Shown here in pieces: positions 55,921 to 64,000 of a DNA stretch of 64,000 bases. A program made the translations under genes and the position numbers. Source of the DNA: Nitrosomonas supralitoralis (lineage in GTDB: Bacteria; Pseudomonadota; Gammaproteobacteria; Burkholderiales; Nitrosomonadaceae); contig NZ_PXXU01000006.1 of NCBI RefSeq assembly GCF_003011925.2, positions 1 through 64,000 on the forward strand, written 5' to 3'. Numbering within the stretch: the first letter of the stretch is position 1; each line of letters starts with the position of its first letter. Under the pieces are notes generated by a model that searched no databases, had not been told where the DNA came from, and was given only the letters and a program-made list of their open reading frames with translations.

Positions 55921-56274
55921 CTATATATTGCTAATAGGCTGATATGTTTGTTGAAGATTGCGTGTGCGTCTATTAATGCTGAGCATATCCTGTAGTTTTG
56001 CCATCCAGGGTTCAATAATCGCCCTAATCTGCGCATCATTATCCAATATTTGGTGTATAATTTTTACCTTCTCTTGCTGTAATTCCTTATCTAGTAAAGG
56101 CTCTGTATCATTATTTCTGAGTCTATCGGTTAACTGCCTACATTCTTGCTCTAATACAGTCAATTGCTCCCACTCGCTATTTTGAGCAGCAGTCAGCATT
56201 TTTCCAGTGGTTGCTAAAATGGCATCGTAGATTGATATTACTTGAGTATGATTTATTCTTTTACATGTCCTCAT
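55921..56274 (-). CDS. fliT: Flagellar export chaperone FliT
   Basis: A 117-residue helical protein with the FliT pattern: ISIYDAILATTGKMLTAAQNSEWEQLTVLEQECRQLTDRL in the N-terminal half and INRRTRNLQQTY near the end. FliT is the chaperone of the filament cap FliD. It lies downstream of fliS as in many flagellar operons. Sequence conservation is low, so context carries weight. Confidence 0.8.
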   Translation of the reverse strand: MRTCKRINHTQVISIYDAILATTGKMLTAAQNSEWEQLTVLEQECRQLTDRLRNNDTEPLLDKELQQEKVKIIHQILDNDAQIRAIIEPWMAKLQDMLSINRRTRNLQQTYQPISNI

Positions 56275-56295
56275 TTTCGAATTCCAGAATTTTAA

Positions 56296-56721
56296 TTAGA
56301 TATTGATTGCTTTTATTGCGGCTTGAGTTCCATTGGACTGTCCAATTTCTTTCCAGGCGCTATATAGTTCAGACAGAAGCATATTTACTTCATCGATTAT
56401 TTCAAGATTATTCTGCATATTAGCCACCAATAATCGATGTGTCATATAATCGTAAAGTGCTTTGAGCTTAATCGCTAAATCGCCACCTGCATTCATGTCC
56501 AGGCAAGCACTTAAGCCTTCGTCAATTATTATTATAGCCTTTGAGATCATTTGTCCTTTTTCAGCAATCTCATTCCGCTGCATATGCATTTTTGTTCTGG
56601 CTAAAGCTTCTTGTGTGCCTTCGAACAGCATCAGAATAAGTTTGTGTGCATCCGCTGATTCAACGCCTGTTTCAACACCAACGCGTTGATAGGCAGATAT
56701 TGCATTTGTAGTGAAGGACAT
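56296..56721 (-). CDS. fliS: Flagellin export chaperone FliS
   Basis: A 141-residue four-helix chaperone that binds the flagellin C-terminus before export. The typical pattern is present: AISAYQRVGVETGVESADAHKLILMLFEGTQEALARTKMHM, IDEGLSACLDMNAGGDLAIKLKALYDYMTHRLLVAN. It lies 33 bp after fliD in the same operon. Confidence 0.96.
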   Translation of the reverse strand: MSFTTNAISAYQRVGVETGVESADAHKLILMLFEGTQEALARTKMHMQRNEIAEKGQMISKAIIIIDEGLSACLDMNAGGDLAIKLKALYDYMTHRLLVANMQNNLEIIDEVNMLLSELYSAWKEIGQSNGTQAAIKAINI

Positions 56722-56754
56722 TTTGTATTCTACCTCGTAAGTAATTAGTGATTT

Positions 56755-58185
56755 TTAATTACCGGAATTAGCACCAGGCAATCTAGATAATTGCTGCTGC
56801 AAAAAATCGCCGGTTTGTTTCATGCCGGCAATTGTTGAATCCAGCGCTGCAAATTGGGCACGAAATCGTTGTTCTACAATTGCTAAACGACTATTCACTG
56901 CATCGCGTTGTTTGCCGATATCCTTGATGGAAACATTAATGCCATCCATGCGGCCATCAATTAAGCCATCGTTTTTAAGCATCCCATCAATCACTTGACT
57001 CAGTTTTACAGCAATGCCATCTGTTGCAAATAGCGACGACATATCCATGGTGGGATCATTGAGAACAGCATTTAATTTGCCGCTATCCAACTGTAACGTG
57101 CCATCTTTCTGGAAGCGGATACCGGCTTGTGATAGTGTGTTCAATCCTCCTGCAGCACCACTTTGTAAATTCGAATTCAATACATTTCGCAGCTGTGTCT
57201 GTACAGATCGCAGTGTTGAATCACCGGTCAGGACGGATGCCCGTTGATTGGTTACATCGTAATTAGACAAGCTAGAGATAGTTTTTTGCAACTCGTTATA
57301 TGCATTCACAAACGTACTGACTGCAGTCTGCACACTGGTTGTATCCTTTGTTACTGATAGGCTAGTAGTTGTTCCAGGATTTGCCTTGAACAAATTGATC
57401 GTTACTCCTTGCAATGCATCGGTGACAGTGTTAGATGGCTTGGTAATGGTAATCCCATCGATCACCATGGTCGCATTTCGTGCTGCCACGGTTTCGGACA
57501 TATTTGCTGTGCCACCGGTTGATGCATCATAAGCAAGTTTTGATAAGCCACTGTTATCAATATTGTTTGAATCAGCGTCATTTACGGTAATCTTCAGCGA
57601 ATTGCTCAAGCCGGAATCATTTGAAGCCAAAACTAACCGATTGCCGTTTCCGTCATTGACAATACTTGCAGAGACGCCGATATTGGCTTTATTAATTGTA
57701 TCGCGTATATTCGCAAGGGATGATTGACTAGGTTCAATAGTGATCGACTTGGATGCTTTTTTTAAATTCTCAGTGAAGGTGCCATCACCGTTATAGGTAC
57801 CAAATTCAATGGTCAGCGTACCACTGCCGATAGTGTCGCCGGGTGAAGCAAAAGATTCGGATTTTATTTTCTGAGCTTGTGCGAGTGTTTGTACTTCAAT
57901 TGTATGAGCACCTATTTCAGCATTGGATTTTGCACTAACAGAAGCAATCGTAGAATCAACAATCGAAGCTTTAACGCCAGTGAACAAAGATGGATTGGCT
58001 AATGCTTTAACGGTGCCCTGAAAAGTTGACAGACCACTTTTCAGGTTGCCATAAGCTGAGAGTTCTGCCTGCTGCTTTGCTTCTTTCGTGCCTAGTTGCA
58101 GGAGAGGACGTTGCTCGATTGTCATGAGTTGACTGACGATTCCGTTGACATCTAATCCTGAGCCGAGACCTGGTGCTGAGATCAT
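56755..58185 (-). CDS. fliD: Flagellar filament cap protein FliD
   Basis: A 476-residue hook-associated protein 2. FliD_N begins APGLGSGLDVNGIVSQLMTIE, the central domain has VEVNG-like VTINLFKANPGTTTSLSVTKD, and FliD_C ends in a coiled coil (KDIGKQRDAVNSRLAIVEQRFRAQFAALDSTIAGMKQTGDFLQQQL). It caps the filament and folds flagellin into place. An aggag site precedes ATG 58185. Confidence 0.96.
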   Translation of the reverse strand: MISAPGLGSGLDVNGIVSQLMTIEQRPLLQLGTKEAKQQAELSAYGNLKSGLSTFQGTVKALANPSLFTGVKASIVDSTIASVSAKSNAEIGAHTIEVQTLAQAQKIKSESFASPGDTIGSGTLTIEFGTYNGDGTFTENLKKASKSITIEPSQSSLANIRDTINKANIGVSASIVNDGNGNRLVLASNDSGLSNSLKITVNDADSNNIDNSGLSKLAYDASTGGTANMSETVAARNATMVIDGITITKPSNTVTDALQGVTINLFKANPGTTTSLSVTKDTTSVQTAVSTFVNAYNELQKTISSLSNYDVTNQRASVLTGDSTLRSVQTQLRNVLNSNLQSGAAGGLNTLSQAGIRFQKDGTLQLDSGKLNAVLNDPTMDMSSLFATDGIAVKLSQVIDGMLKNDGLIDGRMDGINVSIKDIGKQRDAVNSRLAIVEQRFRAQFAALDSTIAGMKQTGDFLQQQLSRLPGANSGN

Positions 58186-58229
58186 GCTTTCTCCTATCTA
58201 TCTATAGACTTAATTCTGGAACAATTACA

Positions 58230-58607
58230 TCAGGCGTGGCCGTTAAACAGTGCGCCATGAATCTTGCTGAGCGAGCGAGCTATATCGATTGCCTCTTCCG
58301 ATGGAATTTGACGAACTATCTCATCGGTTGTGGCATCCATAACTTTAATAACGGTCTTGCCGGTATCTTCGTCGATAGAGAATTTCAAGTTTTGTGATGC
58401 TGCTTGCGCGAACTTCTCTATCTCGTTCACGGCTTTTTGCAATTGATCAGGCTGAACAGGGTTTGTCGTATCAGGCTGCGCTTTTGGAATAGAAATATTT
58501 CCATTGCTTACTGGATCGGTCGATGACTTGCCAGTAATCGGAGCAGAGTGAAAAGATGTAGATTGCGAAGTAACATTGCTCATACTTCCGGATAAATTGG
58601 TAATCAT
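58230..58607 (-). CDS. flaG: Flagellar protein FlaG
   Basis: A 125-residue small protein whose C-terminal 70 residues match FlaG: LQKAVNEIEKFAQAASQNLKFSIDEDTGKTVIKVMDATTDEIVRQIPSEEAIDIA. In pseudomonads and others FlaG affects filament length. The N-terminus is polar and disordered. It sits between fliC and fliD, the usual polar-flagellum order. Confidence 0.93.
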   Translation of the reverse strand: MITNLSGSMSNVTSQSTSFHSAPITGKSSTDPVSNGNISIPKAQPDTTNPVQPDQLQKAVNEIEKFAQAASQNLKFSIDEDTGKTVIKVMDATTDEIVRQIPSEEAIDIARSLSKIHGALFNGHA

Positions 58608-58624
58608 GAAAAATCTCCTACTAT

Positions 58625-58680
58625 GGAAATGATTGTGGGGTGGCCATTACACATATTAAGTTCCACCCCATAATCATTCC
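58625..58680 (-). other. Long hairpin between fliC and flaG
   Basis: Arms of 18 and 19 bases (ggaatgattatggggtgg with its near-complement) pair with one mismatch and one bulge, starting 11 bases after the fliC stop on the minus strand. No immediate T-run follows, so it is likely a partial terminator or an mRNA-stabilising 3' structure that keeps flagellin mRNA abundant relative to flaG-fliD. Confidence 0.6.
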
Positions 58681-58691
58681 TAAATGATTGC

Positions 58692-60401
58692 TTATCTCAA
58701 CAAGGATAAGACATTGTTTGGCAATTGATTGGCTTGGGCCAACATTGCTACCCCAGCCTGCTGCAGAATCTGATTACGAGTCAGATTTGCCGATTCAGCA
58801 GCAAAATCAGCATCTCTAATCCGAGAACGCGAGGCTGACAAGTTTTCCGAGGTAGATTGCAAGTTAGACATAGTGCTTTCAAGTCGATTCTGCAGCGCAC
58901 CGAAGTTAGCACGCTGACTGTTGACTGTGCTCAGAGCGGCATCGACAATTGCCAGCGTACGTTGAGCGGCATCATAGGTTGTGACATCGACTGCGCTGGT
59001 AGCTTGCAGTTGTGCGCCGTAAGTACCCGCTGCCGCTGTACCCGGTGTTCCCGCATCTTGGAATACATCCGCAACGGCAGTTGTGACACTAAACGATTGC
59101 GCGGAATCAAGTACCACTTTGCCCGTGTACCAGGCGCCGTTGCCATTAGTCCATACTCCCGTAGTTGTATCGAGTCCACCGCCAGCAAGTGTGTCCGCTA
59201 AAGCGTCAGTTGTATTAGTGTCACCGTCGAGCACTGATATATCAGAGACAGTAATACCAATCGCAGTTCCAGTATTGTCATAGGAATTGTTCAAAATACG
59301 CAGGTCGTTACCGTTCGTATTGCTCAGCTTGATAGACCAATAACCATCTTCTGACTGCACAGCCTCGGCGGTGAATCCTGTCTTGGCAGAAGCATCGTTG
59401 AATGCTTTCACGGCCGTGCTCAGGTAGCTGCCAGAATCGACATCAGATGCATCATCTGAGCCACCAGTTTTAAAAGAAATGGTCGTAAATTTTGGATCAA
59501 CTGTATTGGTATTGGTTGGATCTGAATAATCAGTTGAAATTGCAAAAGAATAGGTAGTGTTCTGCTGAAACCCGGCGCCGCTACCTGTATCTGCCCCAAG
59601 CACGACTTCGGTGGTGGCGGAAGCATTGACGCCACTGCCGGTCTTGTTGATTGCACTGGCCATCTCAGCGGCACTGGCGCCTGCACGATAATAGACGTCA
59701 AAGTTTCCTGAGGAAGTGGAAATCCTGAAGTCACCCGCAGCCTTAGCGCCGTTGACACCGGATGTATCTCCCGTTGTGCCGCTGACCAGCACGGCATTGC
59801 CTACTGCGTCGCTATTGGAGCCGATCGTCCCTGCGACGAGATCACCAACACCACCTGCTGTAAAGGCAGCGAGCCCGCCGATACGGTAGTTGCCGAAAGC
59901 ATTAGTTTGGAAGTTGCCTGACGAAGCAGAAATAGTCTGATTGGCGTTAGCGCCTACTTGCAGATTGAAGGTGCCGAAAGAACCATCCAGCAAGTTCATT
60001 CCGTTAAATTGCGTTTGACTGGCAACCCGCTGAATTTCAGAGGTCAGTTGCGTGACTTCAGCTTGAAGTGCGGCGCGATCACTAGCGGTATTGGTAGCAT
60101 TGGATGCCTGGACCGACAGCTCGCGAATACGTTGCAAGTTGTTACCCATTTCGCTCAATGCACCTTCAGCTGTTTGAGTAAGCGAGATGCCATCATTGGC
60201 GTTACGATTTGCCTGATTCAATCCACGAATTTGAGTCGTCATTCTTTCTGAAATCGCGAGTCCAGCCGCGTCATCTTTAGCACTGTTTATTCTTAATCCA
60301 GAGGATAAGCGTTCCAGTGATGTATTGAGTGACGACTGTGACGAATTCAGGTTGCGCTGAGCTGTCAGTGAAGCAATATTTGAATTAATAACTGAAGACA
60401 T
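58692..60401 (-). CDS. fliC: Flagellin
   Basis: A 569-residue filament subunit. The conserved N-terminal D0/D1 ([43 protein letters not shown]) and C-terminal D1/D0 ([21 protein letters not shown], ending [13 protein letters not shown]) frame a variable middle of about 300 residues rich in Gly, Ser, Thr and Asp. Length is above the usual 490-500 through an expanded middle. A sigma-28 promoter lies about 150 bp upstream and an aggag site precedes ATG 60401. Confidence 0.98.
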   Translation of the reverse strand: MSSVINSNIASLTAQRNLNSSQSSLNTSLERLSSGLRINSAKDDAAGLAISERMTTQIRGLNQANRNANDGISLTQTAEGALSEMGNNLQRIRELSVQASNATNTASDRAALQAEVTQLTSEIQRVASQTQFNGMNLLDGSFGTFNLQVGANANQTISASSGNFQTNAFGNYRIGGLAAFTAGGVGDLVAGTIGSNSDAVGNAVLVSGTTGDTSGVNGAKAAGDFRISTSSGNFDVYYRAGASAAEMASAINKTGSGVNASATTEVVLGADTGSGAGFQQNTTYSFAISTDYSDPTNTNTVDPKFTTISFKTGGSDDASDVDSGSYLSTAVKAFNDASAKTGFTAEAVQSEDGYWSIKLSNTNGNDLRILNNSYDNTGTAIGITVSDISVLDGDTNTTDALADTLAGGGLDTTTGVWTNGNGAWYTGKVVLDSAQSFSVTTAVADVFQDAGTPGTAAAGTYGAQLQATSAVDVTTYDAAQRTLAIVDAALSTVNSQRANFGALQNRLESTMSNLQSTSENLSASRSRIRDADFAAESANLTRNQILQQAGVAMLAQANQLPNNVLSLLR

Positions 60402-60554
60402 TTGGGTTCTCCTATTTCATGTTTGGCATTATTGCCAGTTAGTTTTTCCGCAATCCTGAAAGATATAAAAATCTTGGGCGGATTTTAATTAATTTAATTT
60501 ACGGTGGTGACTTCCTCGCAATCCAAGAAGAAAGGCAAGCACCGTTGATTGCAG

Positions 60555-60581
60555 TTATCGGAAATCATTTTCAAAAGTTTA
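60555..60581 (-). promoter_or_regulatory. Sigma-28 (FliA) promoter of fliC
   Basis: On the minus strand TAAA (60581-60578), 15 bp, then TCCGATAA (60562-60555). This matches the FliA consensus TAAA-N15-GCCGATAA at 11 of 12 positions with exact spacing. It predicts a 5' leader of about 145 nt for fliC. Confidence 0.88.
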
Positions 60582-60752
60582 GGATTATACTTTTGTGCGA
60601 TTTGCCTAATTATTTGGTTAATATCATCTATTCGTGGTATAAAATGTTTTCTTTTCATGAAATTATTCAGTAGAATCTTATAAAAATACAGGTGGTTAAT
60701 TTTGTAATTTAACTTTTAAGGTTATATCGGCTTCATTCAATGAGGGGCTGAG

Positions 60753-62324
60753 ATGGTTCATGAAGAAAAATTAAAAATATTATTGATTGAGCATTCTGCA
60801 CAGGATGCTGAAAGGGTTCTGGAAATACTTTTGCGCAGCGGTTTTCAAACAGATTGCTTGTGCGTTGCTACGGTTGAAGATTTTCTGAATGCTCTGAGAC
60901 TTCAGGATTGGAATCTGATTCTATCTGATTATGCTTCGCCCCATCTGGGTGCGCATAACGTTATTGAATTGATAAAAAATCAAGGATTAGATATACCTGT
61001 AATTATTATTTCAAGTGATGTCGGTGAAGAAACGGCCGATTACATCATGGCCTTAGGCGCTTATGATTTTATGATGAAGGACAATCTTGCGAGATTAGTA
61101 CCGGTAATCAGACGCAGTTTGTCTGAAGTAAAGAATTACCAGCGCTTTATTTCTGCACAAGCTGCTTTGCAAAAGAGTGAAGCGCTTTTTCAGGCAATCA
61201 CCTCCAATCTTCCCGGCGTAGTGTTCCAATTTCAGTTGAGTAAAGATAATCAAGCCAAGTTTCCATATGTCAGCGATGCAAGTGAAACACTACTCGGATT
61301 ATCACCTCAAAAGCTAATGGGTAACCCGGAGCTTTTTCCAGCATTGATTTTAGCTGAAGACAAGGAATCCTATCGTCAATTGATGCTGACATCAGCCGAA
61401 CGACTTTCAACCTGGAACTGGGAAGGTTGTATTCAAGTGAAAGGAGATAGTGATATCAAATGGGTCAGTTTACGTGCAACACCCAGAAGGATGCCCAATG
61501 GGGACATGCTGTGGGATGGAATCATGATAAACATAACGCGTAATAAACTGGCTGAACGCGAAATCGCACGTTCTCGCGAACAATTAGCTGAGCTGTCTTC
61601 ATATCTGCAGAAAGTTAAGGAGCAGGAGCGGGCTCGAATTGCACGTGAAATTCATGATGACATTGGTGGAACCTTAACAGCCATTAAATGTGAGTTATTC
61701 CCCTGTATCGACAAGTCAGTAAGAAATCTCGAATTTTATCAACAGAAAGCGAGATCTGTTGAATCACTAGTTGATCGTGTAATCGATAGTACTAGGCGTA
61801 TTTCTCTTGATTTGCGTCCCGGAATTCTTGATTGTGGAATAGTAGCGGCTGTTCAATGGCAGGCAAAAGAATTTAGTAACCGTACAGGCATTATTTGCAG
61901 GGTATCATGCGACAGTGATGAAATATCTTTAGATGCGGATTTGGCCATAGCGATTTTTCGGGTATTTCAGGAAACACTGACAAATATTTCCAAACACGCC
62001 AATGCATCACGTATTCATGTGGAGCTTATTGAATTGGAGGGACTTATTTTGCTGGAAGTGATAGATGATGGGCGTGGTATTACTGTAAGCGATATGGAAA
62101 AACAAGATTCATTTGGTATCCGCGGAATGCGTGAACGATGTCTGCAATTAAAGGGAAATTTCCATATTTCTGGAGAATCGGAAAAAGGAACAAAGGTGAC
62201 GATTCTGATACCGACAGGAAGTCTGGAAGATCAGTCTGAGCAAGCGTTCAATTTAAACAACAAGTTTAAAGAACTTTCGCAATCAGAGTTCATTAAGAAG
62301 AGAAAGCAAATTTCTCGACTTTAA
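60753..62324 (+). CDS. Receiver-PAS hybrid histidine kinase (HisKA_3, NarX-type)
   Basis: A 523-residue soluble kinase. A receiver-like domain (residues 7-120) carries the phospho-acceptor Asp in LILSDYASPHLGAHN. A PAS/PAC module spans about 140-270 (FQAITSNLPGVVFQFQLS). The HisKA_3 box EQERARIAREIHDDIGGTLTAIK is followed by HATPase_c with NISKHANASRIHVEL, DDGRGI and GIRGMRERC. It has no membrane segment and probably signals to the LuxR-type regulator 16 bp downstream. It is divergent from fliC. Confidence 0.92.
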   Translation: MVHEEKLKILLIEHSAQDAERVLEILLRSGFQTDCLCVATVEDFLNALRLQDWNLILSDYASPHLGAHNVIELIKNQGLDIPVIIISSDVGEETADYIMALGAYDFMMKDNLARLVPVIRRSLSEVKNYQRFISAQAALQKSEALFQAITSNLPGVVFQFQLSKDNQAKFPYVSDASETLLGLSPQKLMGNPELFPALILAEDKESYRQLMLTSAERLSTWNWEGCIQVKGDSDIKWVSLRATPRRMPNGDMLWDGIMINITRNKLAEREIARSREQLAELSSYLQKVKEQERARIAREIHDDIGGTLTAIKCELFPCIDKSVRNLEFYQQKARSVESLVDRVIDSTRRISLDLRPGILDCGIVAAVQWQAKEFSNRTGIICRVSCDSDEISLDADLAIAIFRVFQETLTNISKHANASRIHVELIELEGLILLEVIDDGRGITVSDMEKQDSFGIRGMRERCLQLKGNFHISGESEKGTKVTILIPTGSLEDQSEQAFNLNNKFKELSQSEFIKKRKQISRL

Positions 62325-62340
62325 GTAGTCGGAGGTATCC

Positions 62341-62973
62341 ATGATTAGTGTAATGATTGCTGATGATCATGCAATTGTTCGTCAAGGCTTGAAACAAATA
62401 TTGAGTGAAACTGATGATATCAAAGTGACTGGGGAAGCGGAAACAGGTTTCCAAGCAATCAAAATTGCGCGACAGCATGACTTCAATGTCATGTTGTTGG
62501 ATATTTCCCTGCCAGATAGAAACGGTATTGAAATTCTAAAACAGATAAAGAAAGATAGGCCGAGTCTGGCAGTATTGATGCTTAGTATGCACAATGAGCA
62601 CGAATTCGCTATTCGTGCATTAAAAGCGGGCGCATCAGGTTATCTGAACAAACAAAGTGCGCCGGCACAGCTAGTAGTGGCTATTCGACAAGTCGCAGCG
62701 GGTGATAAGTATGTCAGCCCTGTGGTTGCTCAAGAACTGGCTAATATCATTAACTCTGATACCGATAAACCTCTCCACGCTACTTTATCCGATCGAGAGT
62801 ATCAAACGCTGTGCTTTATTGCAGCGGGTAAAACTTTGTCTGAGATATCGCTAGAGATGTTTCTGAGTCCTAAAACAGTCAGTGTTTATCGTGCACGTCT
62901 ACTGGAAAAACTCAAGCTGACAAACAATTCAGAGTTAATTCGCTATGCGATAAAAAATAAATTGGTTGATTGA
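62341..62973 (+). CDS. NarL/LuxR-family response regulator
   Basis: A 210-residue DNA-binding regulator. The receiver domain has D8/D9 and phospho-acceptor D54 (MLLDISLPDRNG), with the conserved Lys in GYLNKQSA. The C-terminal LuxR helix-turn-helix reads LSDREYQTLCFIAAGKTLSEISLEMFLSPKTVSVYRARLLEKL. It forms a pair with the kinase just upstream. Targets are unknown; position beside flagellin suggests motility or surface control. Confidence 0.95.
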   Translation: MISVMIADDHAIVRQGLKQILSETDDIKVTGEAETGFQAIKIARQHDFNVMLLDISLPDRNGIEILKQIKKDRPSLAVLMLSMHNEHEFAIRALKAGASGYLNKQSAPAQLVVAIRQVAAGDKYVSPVVAQELANIINSDTDKPLHATLSDREYQTLCFIAAGKTLSEISLEMFLSPKTVSVYRARLLEKLKLTNNSELIRYAIKNKLVD

Positions 62974-63123
62974 TTTTAGAGTTGAAGATGCCAGTGCGAT
63001 TGGCCCAATATTAAATTGGCTTTTGCTTATTCGTTTCGATGAGTATTCATGTTTTTGTGGATTGGTCGATATTTCTAACCTTAGAATTAATGACTCAGTT
63101 TATTTAAATCTTGACCCATTATT

Positions 63124-64000
63124 ATGAAGAATTCTAATCCAATTGATGTTGCGCGCGAAACATTGCGGCAACTCACGTCATTAAAAATTCCGCCAACTCC
63201 GGATAATTACCACAAGCTATATGATCAGATTTCCGGGAATCCTGAAACTGGCGCAGGTTCCTTAGTTCCAGAATCAACGAATCAGGAATTGATCAAAGCA
63301 AATGAATTAATTGATCCTGTCGCAGCATGGGGAGATACGATCGAAGCATTATTGAAGCAGTTGGAAAATAAGCAGGGTGAATTGACAGTTGCAAAAAAAA
63401 AAGAAGGTGTTTATCGGGTACTGGCTAAGTTTTCAAAAAATTCAAATCAATTGTATCTTAAGCTCAATGCATTGATCGATTCTTGGGAGGTGTTGGCGCC
63501 CACAATGCAAGAATTTTCTAAGGGCGAATCAGTAAAAAACACTTCATCACAAATCAACTCAAATACACTGGATTCTCGGGCATCGCAAGTAGTTTCAGAA
63601 CACAATCATCTGCTTAGTACTTTTACTGATCAGTTACTGGAATTGTTGTCTCAAATTTTAGAGCATGTGGTTGCTAAACAAATTGAGGATATTACTCTGA
63701 ATGAAGAAGTGAGGGTGCTGGCATACCAGGTGCGTAAGATTCAAAATATATCTGATATGGAAAGGTTTGTAGCTGATTTTAAGCAGTTTTACAGAAAATT
63801 TGATGTGTATGGTGAGAATGGATTTAAGCTAAAAGAAGGCTTGCTGAAATTACTTAAGATGCTTATGAATAGCACCGGTGAGTTACTTGCCGAAGATCAA
63901 TGGGTTGGAACTCGGATTAATAAATTGCGGGACACTATCTCCAAACCTCTGGATCTTCAAGTCATTCAGCAAGCTGAACATTATCTGGAGGAGATCACAC
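63124..64000 (+). CDS. Probable diguanylate cyclase, N-terminal part (runs off the window)
   Basis: An open frame from ATG 63124 to the window end (292 codons so far) beginning MKNSNPIDVARETLRQLTSL and then PPTPDNYHKLYDQISG. This helical start is common in long GGDEF proteins of betaproteobacteria (KIPPTPDNY...Y). The GGDEF motif itself would lie beyond position 64000, so the catalytic domain is inferred, not seen. Confidence 0.6.
   Translation, partial: MKNSNPIDVARETLRQLTSLKIPPTPDNYHKLYDQISGNPETGAGSLVPESTNQELIKANELIDPVAAWGDTIEALLKQLENKQGELTVAKKKEGVYRVLAKFSKNSNQLYLKLNALIDSWEVLAPTMQEFSKGESVKNTSSQINSNTLDSRASQVVSEHNHLLSTFTDQLLELLSQILEHVVAKQIEDITLNEEVRVLAYQVRKIQNISDMERFVADFKQFYRKFDVYGENGFKLKEGLLKLLKMLMNSTGELLAEDQWVGTRINKLRDTISKPLDLQVIQQAEHYLEEIT

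Overview
The window looks like a chromosomal segment of a betaproteobacterium, probably Nitrosomonadaceae (Nitrosomonas-like). This is an inference from the gene content: a polar-type flagellar and chemotaxis set, PEP-CTERM/exosortase-associated proteins, squalene/hopanoid-type genes, aerobic HemF and moderate GC. No rRNA or other species marker is present. Most of the window is ordinary chromosome. The accessory part is the first 8.5 kb, plus a small insertion scar near 51.5 kb.

Positions 1-8538: two unrelated integrative elements used the same target, the 3' end of an initiator tRNA-fMet gene (intact copy at 8462-8538, minus strand). A 50-bp perfect direct repeat (456-505 and 8462-8511) bounds an 8.0-kb element. 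It carries a P4-type tyrosine integrase, two small DNA-binding proteins, a stand-alone Spo11/topoisomerase VI-A-like protein, a winged-helix protein with tandem C-terminal repeats, a P27-type terminase small subunit without a large subunit, and a PEP-CTERM cargo gene. There are no capsid or tail genes, so the layout resembles a phage satellite (PICI-like). Paired arm-type sites for the integrase lie just inside both ends. Outside its left end sits the C-terminal remnant of a serine recombinase whose last codons are the tRNA-derived att sequence.

Positions 8.9-28.9 kb: core and regulatory genes. These are a GAF/HD-GYP protein, hemF with a dicarboxylate symporter, aroC, a MacB/FtsX-type permease, an OprP-like porin, a secreted glutathione peroxidase, a membrane-anchored C13 peptidase, cheV, a CHASE-PAS histidine kinase, a Tat-exported PhoX-like protein, an orphan PII-like protein and a YjfB-family motility protein. 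Intergenic space is generous here and includes a MITE-like element at 24455-24593.

Positions 29.4-49 kb: mostly housekeeping genes. Included are cheYZ, a squalene synthase/HpnA pair with lysA and lptM, an MCE (Mla-like) lipid transport operon, amiC-tsaE facing queG, purT, a mutarotase, ampD, tmk-holB, a HbpS-like secreted protein, a dienelactone hydrolase, and an iron alcohol dehydrogenase with an ABM monooxygenase.

Positions 49-64 kb: a GGDEF protein and an Slp lipoprotein, then an insertion scar where an internally deleted IS1380-type element cut an acyl-CoA ligase gene. Several tiny membrane proteins and a TIGR04073-type exosortase-associated protein follow. The late flagellar operon is on the minus strand: fliC-flaG-fliD-fliS-fliT-fliK-flhB-like-ycgR-like. 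A near-consensus sigma-28 promoter precedes fliC. A divergent hybrid kinase/LuxR regulator pair and the start of another probable diguanylate cyclase close the window. Motility, chemotaxis and c-di-GMP genes recur throughout.
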